In this document: positions 1-9,159 of the stretch, in pieces
Layout of the letters: each line of letters opens with the position of its first letter
Numbering within the stretch: position 1 is the first letter of the stretch
DNA from: Occallatibacter riparius
GTDB taxonomy: Bacteria; Acidobacteriota; Terriglobia; Terriglobales; Acidobacteriaceae
Direction: 5' to 3'
DNA: 64,000 nucleotides
Assembly: GCF_025264625.1 (NCBI RefSeq)
Contig: NZ_CP093313.1
Location: 4,836,001-4,900,000, forward strand
Position numbers and translations under genes: made by a program
Notes under the pieces: model-generated
Database searches by the model: none
Told to the model about the DNA's origin: nothing
The model's input: only the letters and a program-made list of their open reading frames with translations

Positions 1-1125
1 GCTATCGCGCGAGTACTGCATCTGCACGTGATGCCACGTATTGGTAGCCCACTTCTGCGGATTGCAAGTCTGCGTCGAGTGAAGCCAGTGAGCTACCGGG
101 CTCGTCGGGCTTCCGCTGTTCACCGTGTAGTCCCACGTGTTCGACCATCCATCGCACTGGAACCCGAAGATCACCGTCTGCCCATTCGACATCACCTGAT
201 TGAGATCCATCTCGATATTGGCGATCCCCGTCGACGGGCTGGCAATGTAGATCCGCGTGTCATACACAAAGTTCGTGTAAGTCTGGTTGTTTCCGAACTT
301 GACGTTGTAGCGCTCGCCGCCGTAGTTGGTATACGACGTCGCAAACTGCCGCGCAGAGCCGCTCACCGCGGGACTCGTCACCAGTTGCATCGCGCCCGTG
401 GAAGTCCCCGGCGTGCCCGCGTCATGCTCCCCGGTCCACACCGTCAGGTTCTGCAGGGCCTTGGCAACCACGGCGTTCGACGGAATGGTCGGTCCAGAGG
501 AGCCAGAGGTTGTGACCGGAGCCTTGACTGATACCGCCACGTCGGTCACGCACGAAGCTCCATTCGTACCCCATGACTTCACGTGCAGCGTGTGCGCGCC
601 TGTGCTTGCGCTCACTTTGGCGTTCACGCTCGTCGCATTCACGATCGTTGTGGACGAACTCGAGTCAAGCGAGTAGCCGAACGCGGTAAGCGTCTTCCCC
701 TGGCACAGAGTGCCTGAAGCGACCAGCGAAAACGGCGACGTCAACGAAGCACCCGCCGTTGGGCTCGAAACCACAACGTTGGTGCTGGTCGAACTTGCCG
801 GCGCGGCCTGAACCACGGAAATGTTTACATTGGTCGTGCAGGATGCGCCCTTGTTACCCCACGACTTCACATGCAGAACGTGGGCCCCTTGCGGCGCGGA
901 GACGCTCGCGGTCATCGAACTGCCCGATGCCGTAATTGTGTTGGTGCTGTTATCGAGGGAGTAGCCCATAGCTGAGATAGTTTGCGAAGAGCACGGGCTG
1001 GCGGTTGCGGAAAAGCTAAAGGGTGAAGTCACTGTCGCGCCGTTCGCTGGGCTATTGACGGTAACGTTGGCCAGGGCCGGCGCTGCACACGGCAGCGCAA
1101 GAACAAAAAGGCAGAGAGCTTTCAT
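1..1125 (-). CDS. Secreted Ig-like repeat protein with LamG-like C-terminal region (partial)
   Basis: The frame is open on the minus strand from an ATG at 1125 to the window edge (375 codons, no stop), so the C-terminus is missing. The first about 20 residues are a signal peptide ending in an Ala-rich stretch (APALA). Two consecutive repeats of about 85 residues follow, each beginning with V-x-SP-x-x-G-x-x-x-x-SPF and containing the shared block HVKSWG or HTLHVKSWG followed by GASC. They look like bacterial Ig-like/adhesin repeats. From about residue 215 the sequence changes to an aromatic, beta-rich region (YNVKFGNNQTYTNF, WHHVQMQYSRD) resembling a laminin-G/concanavalin-type jelly roll. Inference: an exported carbohydrate- or surface-binding protein. 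The Ig-like architecture recalls the C-terminus of the protein at 16103. No enzymatic motif is visible in the part present. Confidence 0.75.
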   Translation of the reverse strand, partial: MKALCLFVLALPCAAPALANVTVNSPANGATVTSPFSFSATASPCSSQTISAMGYSLDNSTNTITASGSSMTASVSAPQGAHVLHVKSWGNKGASCTTNVNISVVQAAPASSTSTNVVVSSPTAGASLTSPFSLVASGTLCQGKTLTAFGYSLDSSSSTTIVNATSVNAKVSASTGAHTLHVKSWGTNGASCVTDVAVSVKAPVTTSGSSGPTIPSNAVVAKALQNLTVWTGEHDAGTPGTSTGAMQLVTSPAVSGSARQFATSYTNYGGERYNVKFGNNQTYTNFVYDTRIYIASPSTGIANIEMDLNQVMSNGQTVIFGFQCDGWSNTWDYTVNSGSPTSPVAHWLHSTQTCNPQKWATNTWHHVQMQYSRDS

Positions 1126-1140
1126 CAGAGGGCCGTACCA

Positions 1141-1310
1141 TTTCTCTGCAGACACACATCGGCTTGCAAGATCCTGCTCTTGCAGAGGACTGTCTGTGTG
1201 CCCAGGCGAACGGGGAGGTCACACAGCAGTGCCTCAGAAGATCTACACGACTGTAATCGTTGCAGCTTTATTTTGATTGTTGAGTCGACGTTACCCTAAG
1301 GAGGTAACCA
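1141..1310 (-). promoter_or_regulatory. Structured 5' leader of the left-edge gene, class not recognised
   Basis: The 475-base gap 1126-1601 between divergent genes contains several base-pairable segments. CTGTGTG at 1194-1200 pairs with CACACAG at 1220-1226. TGCAAG at 1165-1170 pairs with CTTGCA at 1179-1184. CTCTGCA at 1143-1149 could instead pair with TGCAGAG at 1181-1187, giving two mutually exclusive folds. Further out GTTACC at 1290-1295 pairs with GGTAAC at 1303-1308. Mutually exclusive helices just upstream of the minus-strand ATG at 1125 suggest a regulatory leader. I could not match it to a known riboswitch consensus. Nothing else is recognisable in the gap. Confidence 0.3.
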
Positions 1311-1601
1311 AAGCAATAGATTTCCGACGTTACGTGAGTTGTAGTGACCATCGTCACAATCGGCCTCTAAGTGCTAGAAACTACGTCAGGCCTTCGAGTT
1401 ACATAAGCCGACTTGCATACACGCAATAGGTCGTCTCATATCGTGAAAAGTCAGTGACTCAGGTCACATGTGAACCAACGGGAACCCGCGCCCCGCTTGC
1501 TTCGTACCGTTTTGGGGCGCGTGCAACTTTGTCCCTGTGCCTGCGTCTCAATCGGGAGGCGCAGGCCCTGTTAAACCAAAGGCGCAGCCGGAGGAAACTC
1601 A

Positions 1602-2600
1602 GTGACTCCCCAGGAACAACAGCTCTTGATGCAACTCACCCAGCGAATCAACCAGACACCACTCCAGGAGAAGGATCCCGACGCGCAGAACCTGCTGGGA
1701 CGCGAACTCGGCGCCAACTCCGATGCGCTCTACATCATGGCGCAGACCGTGCTGGTGCAGAACATGGCGCTCGAACAGCTCAAGTCGCAAGTGGAGCAAC
1801 TGAAGCAGCAGGCCCAGCAGGTACAGCAGCCCGCGCACGCCACCAGCTTTCTCGGCCGCCTCTTCGGCGACAAGGATGACGCGCAGCCCGCGCCAACGCA
1901 GCAATATCAGCAGCCGCAGCAATACCAGCCGCAGCAACAGGGCTGGCAGCCTGTGCCCAACTACCAGCAAGCTCCTCCGCCGCCATACGCGCAGCCGCAA
2001 TATTCGCAGCCACAGTATGTCCAGCCCCAATACGCGCAGCCGCAATACGGAGCAGTCCCAGGAGGCCAGCCCAGCTTCCTGCGCGGCGCAATGCAAACCG
2101 CCGCGGGAGTCGCCGCCGGCGCGCTCGTCTTTGAAGGCGTCGAATCTCTGTTACATCCCTGGGGCCACGGCGGCGGCTGGGGATACGGCGGAGGCCCTGG
2201 CTTTGGTGGAGGCTTTGGCGGCCCTGCTTTTGGAGGCGGCTACGAGCGCCCTGTCGAAGAGACCGTCATCAACAACTACTACGATCAGCCCGGCCAGCCC
2301 GGCGCCGAACACCACGTGTCCGACAGCGGCGGCAATCTCAATGATCAGCTCGATCGCGACTTCGGCAGCGAACACCATGCCCACGAGCCCGCGCAATTCG
2401 CCGACGCCAGCCAGAACACCAGCCAGCTCGATCAGGGTTTCGACAACAGCCTCGATAGCGATTCCGTCATCAACGACAGCAGCCTCGATAACGTGCAGAT
2501 CGACGACTCCGGCAATAGCTTCGATTCCGGCAGCTTTGATGACAGCAGCAGCTTCGACGACGGCGGCGGCTTCGACAACAGCGGCAACGACGGATTCTAA
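1602..2600 (+). CDS. DUF2076 family protein with low-complexity tail
   Basis: The N-terminal 75 residues (TPQEQQLLMQL, then a Leu/Gln-rich heptad-like helix around residues 45-75) match the DUF2076 family, whose role is not established. After it comes a Q/P/Y-rich linker with repeated AQPQY/SQPQY units (about residues 95-150), a short Ala-rich helix (about 160-185), a Gly-rich stretch (GGGWGYGGGPGFGGG, about 190-215), and an acidic Ser/Asp/Asn/Gly tail of repeated SFDD/GSFD units to the end. The start is GTG at 1602, chosen because GAGGAA lies five bases upstream. No signal peptide is visible. Three successive low-complexity tails suggest an intrinsically disordered scaffold. The family assignment is fairly secure for the N-terminus only. 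Confidence 0.85.
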   Translation: MTPQEQQLLMQLTQRINQTPLQEKDPDAQNLLGRELGANSDALYIMAQTVLVQNMALEQLKSQVEQLKQQAQQVQQPAHATSFLGRLFGDKDDAQPAPTQQYQQPQQYQPQQQGWQPVPNYQQAPPPPYAQPQYSQPQYVQPQYAQPQYGAVPGGQPSFLRGAMQTAAGVAAGALVFEGVESLLHPWGHGGGWGYGGGPGFGGGFGGPAFGGGYERPVEETVINNYYDQPGQPGAEHHVSDSGGNLNDQLDRDFGSEHHAHEPAQFADASQNTSQLDQGFDNSLDSDSVINDSSLDNVQIDDSGNSFDSGSFDDSSSFDDGGGFDNSGNDGF

Positions 2601-2635
2601 AAAACAGGGAACAGGCAACAGGGATCAGAAAACCA

Positions 2636-2668
2636 AAAGGCCGGAACCCCCAAGGGGCTCCGGCCTTT
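2636..2668. terminator. Bidirectional intrinsic terminator
   Basis: A GC-rich stem (AAAGGCCGGA with its partner TCCGGCCTTT, extended inward by CCCC/GGGG) lies between two convergent genes ending at 2600 and 2687. A-runs on one side and T-runs on the other suit termination in both directions. Confidence 0.85.
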
Positions 2669-2686
2669 CACATTCCAGCACAGGTT

Positions 2687-3043
2687 CTAGTTCGTCGCCG
2701 CCGCTGCCGGCTTCACAGCCTGCACCCGCACCACCTTGCACTCCACCTTCTTGCCCTGGGCGCTTTTCAACTTCGCCTTGTCCTCATCCAGCTCATAGGT
2801 GATGTTGCCGCCCACGGGCCACTCGGTCGCCTTCACCTTATCGTCGTTCTTGGTGCGGCAAACGTACTCGTTCCCCGACGCCTCGAACGTCAGATCGAAA
2901 AGCTGCTTCTTCTGATATTTTGTGTCGGTCGTTCCGGCCGGTTGAAAGTCCTTGAGCGTTGCCGCTCCCTTCTGCTTGTCACCAGCCATAGCCGGCAGGC
3001 TGCACAGCAGTGCCAATACCAATACGCCCTTGCTGAATCGCAT
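2687..3043 (-). CDS. Small secreted protein of unknown function
   Basis: 118 residues with a clear signal peptide (MRFSKGVLVLALLCSLPAMAG, cleavage after AMA-G). The mature part is basic and hydrophilic, contains two cysteines (EYVCRTK and KVECKVV) that could form one disulfide, and ends in an Ala-rich tail. The pattern of alternating hydrophobic residues suggests a small periplasmic beta-sheet protein. I recognise no family. It is a single-gene unit that converges on the DUF2076 gene and shares its terminator. Confidence 0.7.
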   Translation of the reverse strand: MRFSKGVLVLALLCSLPAMAGDKQKGAATLKDFQPAGTTDTKYQKKQLFDLTFEASGNEYVCRTKNDDKVKATEWPVGGNITYELDEDKAKLKSAQGKKVECKVVRVQAVKPAAAATN

Positions 3044-3172
3044 GCACTATCCCCCGGAAAATCGCAAACAGTTTCGCAGCGTCCGGCGGGTACCGCAACT
3101 GTCAGGATAGGAAATCAAAGGCAGCGGCGAACTCTCCTGTTCCGCCGCTCCCTGATCGCCCACTGAACCGGC

Positions 3173-4423
3173 CTAAGGCGTCTGCTGCGCCGTCACTTCC
3201 GGATACGACAACACTCCGCTAACCGCCTTAACCAGCCCATAGTAGGTCGGCGTCAGATGCTGATACATCAGCACCGATCCCCACGTGTTCCAGTTCGCCG
3301 GGTTCGCACCCTCGTTGGTCAGGAACGTCTGCATCTCCTGCTGGCTCGGCAACGTCATGGTTGAAGTAAGCGGCATCAACTGCACATTTTCCGGCCGCGC
3401 GTAAGCGGGCACGTACTTGGCGATTTCCTTCACCAATTCCTGCTGCTCCACCAGGTGCTCTTCATGCTTAGCCGCGTTTCCGGTTCCAAAGACGGTCGGC
3501 CCATAGTTCAGGAAGCCTGACGGCCACTGATACTTGCCCCACAGGTTCCCGGCGTTATCCAGCGCAGGTTCTGAAAACGCGCAGGGCACCAGGTCATCCT
3601 GATTCACCCAGAACTGGCTGCTGCTGCCGAAAATCCCGTTGTAGTACGTGACAAAATCCGCGTCGCCCACCGTCGGCGGCGCAAACGCGTGCGCAATCAC
3701 AGGCGAAGCCGTCGACAGCCCGCTCAGCTGCCAGTTGAGATAAGCTGCCACAACCTGCGTCAGCGCGCCGCCCAGGCTATGCCCGGTCACAATCACCGGC
3801 GTCCCCGGATAGCTGTTGAGCAGGCTCAGAAGCTCGCCCGCAAGATACGTCGGCGTCTGGCTATTTATTTCACTGTACTGCACCAGGTTGCTCACTGCGA
3901 TCAGTGCGTCGGCGCTGCCTTGGGCAACATTGCCGGTCGCCGACGACGGCACCGCAAGCGAAGCGGGATTCTGAAGCGTCCAGCCGTTCGTGCTCCCGCC
4001 ATAGCTGTAAGCACCGCTGAGAACGTTCGCCCACGGCTGCAGGCTGAAAGCATCCAGATCTTCGGTCACCTGCGCCAGCCCGCCACCGGCATCGGTGCCG
4101 CGGCAAATCACGGCAAAGAAGAGAGGCGTCCCGGAGCTCGACCCCTCCCGGTAGGAAAGAATGGCGATGAGATTGTCGTTGAAAAGTCCGCCGGCGTTCG
4201 TGCACAGCGCCGGGCCCCAATCCAGATTCCAATACCCCGTTGAAGGCAACTGCGACTGCGTGATCGCCGGCATCGCCGCAACCGCGCTCGCCATATTGGC
4301 CGCAATGCTGAGCGGATAGTCCTGGCAGGTGTAAGCAATGGTAGCCATGGCCAGATGTACCAGCCCGTAGCTGGTCCCGCCAAGGTCTTCGATAAAGCCG
4401 CTGTAAGGTGGCGCGTACGCCAT
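3173..4423 (-). CDS. Lipase family protein (class 3, alpha/beta-hydrolase)
   Basis: Predicted triacylglycerol or ester hydrolase. The nucleophile elbow GHSLGG is at about residues 214-219 (Ser 216) in the setting PVIVTGHSLGGALTQVVAAYL, which is diagnostic of lipase_3 (PF01764). An RGTD segment near residue 108 fits the oxyanion region. DDLVP near residue 276 is a candidate for the acid residue, and one of the HEEHLVEQ histidines for the base. I chose the ATG at 4423 rather than the longer frame opening at 4534 because AAGGAG lies seven bases before it. No signal peptide is present, unusual for a lipase of this class, so it is either cytoplasmic or exported by a non-Sec route. Confidence 0.88.
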   Translation of the reverse strand: MAYAPPYSGFIEDLGGTSYGLVHLAMATIAYTCQDYPLSIAANMASAVAAMPAITQSQLPSTGYWNLDWGPALCTNAGGLFNDNLIAILSYREGSSSGTPLFFAVICRGTDAGGGLAQVTEDLDAFSLQPWANVLSGAYSYGGSTNGWTLQNPASLAVPSSATGNVAQGSADALIAVSNLVQYSEINSQTPTYLAGELLSLLNSYPGTPVIVTGHSLGGALTQVVAAYLNWQLSGLSTASPVIAHAFAPPTVGDADFVTYYNGIFGSSSQFWVNQDDLVPCAFSEPALDNAGNLWGKYQWPSGFLNYGPTVFGTGNAAKHEEHLVEQQELVKEIAKYVPAYARPENVQLMPLTSTMTLPSQQEMQTFLTNEGANPANWNTWGSVLMYQHLTPTYYGLVKAVSGVLSYPEVTAQQTP

Positions 4424-4884
4424 GCGTATCTCCTTCGGTAACTCGTGATAAACACGCATCTCCGGGAGGGAAGGGAAGTAACAGCTTTGCAGTTGTGAAT
4501 ATCTGATGATTCCGTTGGTGCCCGTGGACTGCACGAAAGCTTGGTTAACGGCAGCCGCAGCGCCCCGGCCTCGTTTGAAAACCCGCGATTTTCCAGCTTG
4601 CCGACACCGTTCATTGTGGGCGGGCTTTGTATCAGGGCATGACTTCAGCCATGCCGATAGACCCCCAAAAAGATCCGAGCGATCTCAGCCCCGAGGCGCG
4701 ATTTGCCCAGTCTCCGACTCACCACAGACAGACAAATCCGCCGTGTTTCACCGGTAACTCAAAATGTGTATCTAAACACTCACGGAAAGAAATGCAGGGA
4801 CGGCAGTAACTACGGGGAATTACCTTGATAACTCATCCCAGCCGAGTTACGCAAGAGGATTCTCTCCGCGTCGGACCTGCGCAG
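4424..4884. other. Intergenic stretch, no gene recognised
   Basis: This gap of about 460 bases lies upstream of the lipase gene and downstream of the next minus-strand gene. Short open frames on both strands show no Shine-Dalgarno sequence, no signal peptide and no recognisable protein. It probably carries the lipase promoter, but no convincing -35/-10 pair stands out. Confidence 0.5.
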
Positions 4885-5679
4885 CTAGGGCCGGCTCGAT
4901 CTGCCCCAATCGAACCGCCGCCCCAGAATTCCCTTGATCAGCCATCGATCCGTCGCCGCTGTCGGACCAATGCCCGCGCCAAAGTTGATCTCCCACTTTG
5001 GCGACACGTCCAAATCCGACACCACAAAGATCTGCTGCTGCTGTTCGTGCAGCGGCAGCATGTTGGTAATGTCCCCATAATCGGCGTAGTACTCCGTGCC
5101 TGCGCTTACCACCTTGGTGAAATTCCAGCCCACCTTCACGGCCGGTATGAACTGCAGCCCCTCATGAATGCCTGGCCCATGCAGCGCCCGCTCAAAAGCC
5201 GGATTGATCGACCAATAGAGCCGCCCCTTCTGCTTATCCACAATCGGCCGGATCTCCCACGTCCACGTGTCTGCCTGGAACCGCGCACGCTGGTAGCCCA
5301 CTTCCTGGCTCAGGCTCACGCCCACCGGCCAGTGCCAGCTCTCTGGCGCGCGCACTCGCGGCCGGATATGATCCCCCACCCAGTCGAACCCCGCGTCCGG
5401 CTTGATGCTCGTGAAGACGTAGAAACCCACTTCCGACCAGCTCGTGATTCCGTGCGTAATCTCCAGCGTCTCGTGCGTCGCGTGGTGTGTCGGAGCCACC
5501 CCGTCCACATAGTTCTTCTGGCCTTCCAGCGTGAAGTTCGAGTGCAGCTCGAACATCGTGTTGCGTGGCTTCACCATGTCGGATCCGTACACCTGGATCT
5601 CGTAATTTCCCTGGGCGTGCGCGGCCACTGTGGCCAGCGCGGTCAACATCAGCAGAGCAGCAAGTATCTTCAAAAGCAC
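4885..5679 (-). CDS. Putative outer-membrane beta-barrel protein
   Basis: 264 residues beginning with a signal peptide (LLKILAALLMLTALATVAAHA, then QGNYEIQVYG). The mature protein alternates aromatic and polar residues in short strands (FELHSNFTL, SEVGFYVFTS, VSLSQEVGYQ, RLYWSINPAF, KVGWNFTKVV, EINFGAGIG) and ends ILGRRFDW plus a short tail, as in outer-membrane barrels. It vaguely resembles the MetA-pathway/phenol-degradation porin superfamily, but no catalytic motif is visible. The first codon is GTG at 5679. A TTG at 5673 is an alternative, since AGGGG lies just before it. It stands alone, transcribed in the same direction as the lipase gene but well separated from it. Confidence 0.7.
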   Translation of the reverse strand: MLLKILAALLMLTALATVAAHAQGNYEIQVYGSDMVKPRNTMFELHSNFTLEGQKNYVDGVAPTHHATHETLEITHGITSWSEVGFYVFTSIKPDAGFDWVGDHIRPRVRAPESWHWPVGVSLSQEVGYQRARFQADTWTWEIRPIVDKQKGRLYWSINPAFERALHGPGIHEGLQFIPAVKVGWNFTKVVSAGTEYYADYGDITNMLPLHEQQQQIFVVSDLDVSPKWEINFGAGIGPTAATDRWLIKGILGRRFDWGRSSRP

Positions 5680-6035
5680 CCCTGAATGAGTAACCCCGGA
5701 TGAAAAGCAAGCGTGGGGAAAGCTAGCTGTTAAGACGTTCTAAAAACCGCTCGGTTGCGGAATCGTCGCCCTGACCAGTTAGCGCGGGGGAAGTCTTCTC
5801 CCTTGTCCCTGTTGTCCCTGTACTTCCATCCTCGCATTTTTTTGGTAACATCACGCGCTCTTTCAGAGTGCTCAAAATCACACCACTTCGGCGGGCATTT
5901 CAATCTATTCGATCAATCAACGCAACGGTGCCAAGCTTCATCAAACGCGTTAACGATGGAGCCGCGAGCCCGCAACCTCAAGATGAGGGCTGATGGCTGA
6001 GGACTGAAAGCTGCCTCACACTCGGAGATTTGCAC
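5680..6035. other. Intergenic stretch, no gene recognised
   Basis: About 355 bases between divergent genes. It contains a short direct duplication of a TTGTCCCTG-like unit near 5803-5822 and an AT-rich patch near 5838 (ATTTTTTTGGTAAC) that could hold promoter elements. No coding signal is convincing on either strand. Confidence 0.4.
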
Positions 6036-6245
6036 GTGGGCCACAACTATAAGAGCGAGTACGAACGCCGCCGCGAAGTGCAAGCGCGAGCGATACGTCA
6101 AGCCCGCCATCTCGACCTGAAAATCGTCGAAGCCGTTTTGACCCGAACCGAGAAGTCCCTTCAGGGTTCGTTCGAACGCCTCAAGCGCAGCGACCAAGTG
6201 CTCCAGCAGTACTGGGCCTCCGTTGGCGGCCCCCCGCTGAAATAG
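6036..6245 (+). CDS. Small hypothetical protein upstream of yebC
   Basis: About 69 residues, highly charged and predicted helical (YERRREVQARAIRQARHLDLKIVEAVLTRTEKSLQGSFERLKRSDQVLQQYW). I prefer the GTG at 6036 because CGGAGA sits seven to eight bases before it. A TTG at 6030 gives two more residues. It is followed after about 100 bases by yebC on the same strand. No family recognised. The length and helix-only composition suggest a small cytoplasmic adaptor or DNA/RNA-associated protein, but that is a guess. Confidence 0.5.
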   Translation: MGHNYKSEYERRREVQARAIRQARHLDLKIVEAVLTRTEKSLQGSFERLKRSDQVLQQYWASVGGPPLK

Positions 6246-6351
6246 CCGATTGCGGCCCCTCGCCGGGGCCTTCCAGCCAATCCGCCGAATGGTATACTCC
6301 GGAAGGGCGGGCGCGTGCGAACGCCTGCATTTTCACCATTCTGAGGTTCCC

Positions 6352-7098
<747 letters not shown>

Positions 7099-7123
7099 CG
7101 AAGGTTCTTCCGCACCAAGGTTG

Positions 7124-7153
7124 GAAGGGCCGCCTCACTCGGCGGCCTTTCTT
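7124..7153 (+). terminator. Intrinsic terminator after yebC
   Basis: Stem GGCCGCC-TCACTC-GGCGGCC flanked by AAGG and a CTTTCTT tail, starting 26 bases after the yebC stop codon. Confidence 0.8.
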
Positions 7154-7205
7154 ATGAAGTCTGAACATCTTTATGACAAATTGATGCACTGAGGAACGAA
7201 CGTTG

Positions 7206-7967
7206 ATGGGATATCGGAAGGTCTTGCCTGCCCTGGTGCTCTTCTCTGCAATGCTCGGCGTTCAGGCCCAAAGCGATTCCAGCCATGTCGCCACGAACAG
7301 CCGGAATTTCGCACCTCTCGCCGCGCTGCCCGACGATAGTCCGGCTCCCCACAGCCGCGGTGCCCGCGCCTTCCACTGGGGGCCCTTCGTCAATTACGGC
7401 AACGGCATCAGTGAGCGCTCCGACTTCCGCTTCCTCTCCGCCGGTGTCGAAGCCGGCAAGGCGCTCACTCCCGTCCTCCACGCCGGACCCCTCAGCGGCC
7501 AGTTCGAGCTCGCCGGAAACATCATGCCCGTGTGGTCCTCCTTCACCCCCGCGCCGCACACCGAGACCAAGACCTGCGTCGACCAGAATGGCCAAACCTA
7601 CAGTTGCCAGCTCCCCGTTGGTGGCGGCAACTACTTCGGCTTCTCCGTCACCCCCGTCATCTTCCGCTGGAAATTCGCCACCCCCTGGAAAGTCGTCCAG
7701 CCCTGGTTCCAGGGCCAGGGCGGAGTGGTGTACACCACCCACAAGTTCCCGCCTGACGTCCTCGTCGTCCCCGGCATGTCCGGCGGCACCTCCGTCTGGA
7801 ACTTCACCTCCGGCGCTGGCCTCGGCACCCACATCTTCGTCAGCCCCAAGCGCTCGGTAGACGTCCATGTAAACGCGATCCACCTCTCCTCGGCATCTCT
7901 GGGCGATCGCAACCCGGGCGTGAACGCGCAAATTCAGGTGCAACTGGGATACACGTTCTGGAGATGA
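7206..7967 (+). CDS. PagL-type acyloxyacyl hydrolase (lipid A 3-O-deacylase)
   Basis: About 253 residues: signal peptide (YRKVLPALVLFSAMLGVQAQS), then a beta-barrel-like body ending VQLGYTFWR, an outer-membrane C-terminal signature with a near-terminal aromatic residue. Near the end, AIHLSSASLGDRNPGVN reproduces the PagL signature: the catalytic His and Ser separated by one residue, followed by an NPG-N segment. PagL enzymes remove the 3-O acyl chain of lipid A in the outer membrane. I start at ATG 7206 with GAGGAAC upstream; TTG 7203 would add one residue. The stop codon overlaps the start of ftcD by four bases (ATGA), so the two are probably co-translated despite unrelated roles. Confidence 0.8.
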   Translation: MGYRKVLPALVLFSAMLGVQAQSDSSHVATNSRNFAPLAALPDDSPAPHSRGARAFHWGPFVNYGNGISERSDFRFLSAGVEAGKALTPVLHAGPLSGQFELAGNIMPVWSSFTPAPHTETKTCVDQNGQTYSCQLPVGGGNYFGFSVTPVIFRWKFATPWKVVQPWFQGQGGVVYTTHKFPPDVLVVPGMSGGTSVWNFTSGAGLGTHIFVSPKRSVDVHVNAIHLSSASLGDRNPGVNAQIQVQLGYTFWR

Positions 7968-8911
7968 CCCCCCACACCCAATCCGCCGGCCCTCAGGTGG
8001 TCGAGTGCGTCCCCAATTTCAGTGAGGGCGCCGACCCCGAGCGCGTCAAAGCCATCATCGCCGCCATGCGTGTCGATGGCGTCCATCTCCTCGACTGGTC
8101 CATGAATGAGGATCACAATCGCTGCATCGTCACCATCGCCGGCGAGCCCAACGCCGTCGTTGATGCCGCCGTGCGCGGCGCCGGCAAGGCGGCCGAGCTC
8201 ATCGATCTCACCGTCCAGCAGGGTCAGCACCCTCGCATCGGCGCGGCTGACGTCATCCCCTTCGTCCCTGTCTCGGGAATCCGCCTCGAGCAATGCGCCC
8301 TCCTCGCCCGCCAGGCTGGGCTCGAAATCTGGCGTCGCTACGGCATCCCCATTTACTTCTACGAGGCTGCCGCCGCTCGCCCAGACCGCGCCAGCGTCGA
8401 AGACATCCGCCGCGATCAGTTCGAAGGCCTCCGCGATATCGTGCGCAAAGACGCCTCCCGCCGCCCCGACATAGGCGGTCCCGGCCTCCACCCCACCGCG
8501 GGAGCCTGCGCCGTCGGAGCCCGCAAGTTCCTCGTCACTTACAACATCTCCTTCGACTCCAGCGACGTCGCCCTGGCCCGCGCCATCGCCAAGGAGATCC
8601 GCGCCTCCGGAGCCGGCAAGAGCCTCAAGGCCATCGGCGCACTTCGTCACGGCCGCGCTCAGCTCACCATGAACATCTCCGACTACGAGCGCACCCCCAT
8701 CTCCGAGATCTTCGCCAAGGTCTCCAAGCTCGCCGCCAAGCACAAAACCGCCATGGTCGGTGGCGAGGTCGTCGGCCTCATCCCCGAAGCCGCCTGCGAG
8801 CGCGAAAGCGAGTGGATGCGTCACTTGATTGAGTTTGATCCCGCGGCACGCATACTCGAGCGCCGCCTGGAGAACCCGCTCGTCTGGCCGGATAAAGCAC
8901 CCTCGACCTGA
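7964..8911 (+). CDS. ftcD: Glutamate formimidoyltransferase
   Basis: 315 residues, the length of a stand-alone formiminotransferase without the cyclodeaminase domain. Recognisable family segments are VVECVPNFSEG at the N-terminus, DHNRCIVTIAG, GQHPRIGAADVIPFVP (contains the His associated with catalysis in the family), PIYFYE and GPGLHPTAGACAVGARKFLVTYN. The enzyme transfers the formimino group between formiminoglutamate and tetrahydrofolate, the last step of one histidine-degradation route. It begins inside the stop of the PagL-like gene (ATGA overlap). No other hut genes are present in the window, so it is separated from its pathway. Confidence 0.95.
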   Translation: MTPHTQSAGPQVVECVPNFSEGADPERVKAIIAAMRVDGVHLLDWSMNEDHNRCIVTIAGEPNAVVDAAVRGAGKAAELIDLTVQQGQHPRIGAADVIPFVPVSGIRLEQCALLARQAGLEIWRRYGIPIYFYEAAAARPDRASVEDIRRDQFEGLRDIVRKDASRRPDIGGPGLHPTAGACAVGARKFLVTYNISFDSSDVALARAIAKEIRASGAGKSLKAIGALRHGRAQLTMNISDYERTPISEIFAKVSKLAAKHKTAMVGGEVVGLIPEAACERESEWMRHLIEFDPAARILERRLENPLVWPDKAPST

Positions 8912-9065
8912 TCGCGCGGCCGCCCCGGGCGTACCGCAACTTGTTCACGCCCGTCGGGGTTCATGCCGATCAGTTACGACGAAGCCTTTTCGGGCGTCTA
9001 AATCACATAGCGGGTAAAATGAAAAACAGGATCGCAATTTCCTGGGCACGCGCGCTGCCAGTTAG

Positions 9066-9124
9066 GTCAGGACTTTAGCCCTGACAATATCCCGCCAAAC
9101 CTGTCCGGCCTTTAGGCCCTGAGG
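9066..9124. repeat. Tandem pair of small palindromic repeats
   Basis: Two related units lie side by side: GTCAGGACTTTAGCCCTGA at 9066-9084 and GTCCGGCCTTTAGGCCCTGA at about 9103-9122. Each can form a short hairpin around a TTTA loop (GTCAGG/CCTGAC and GGCC/GGCC). They sit in the 5' leader of the gene starting at 9160. They look like extragenic palindromes; a role in mRNA stability is possible. Confidence 0.55.
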
Positions 9125-9159
9125 TTTAATCCAGGAACCAGCGCTCCGGAGGAAGAGCT

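Noticed and set aside
1165..1226. Cyclic-di-GMP or other known riboswitch in the leader of the left-edge gene
   Set aside because: The conserved core bases of the classes I know are not present, so I report only a structured leader.
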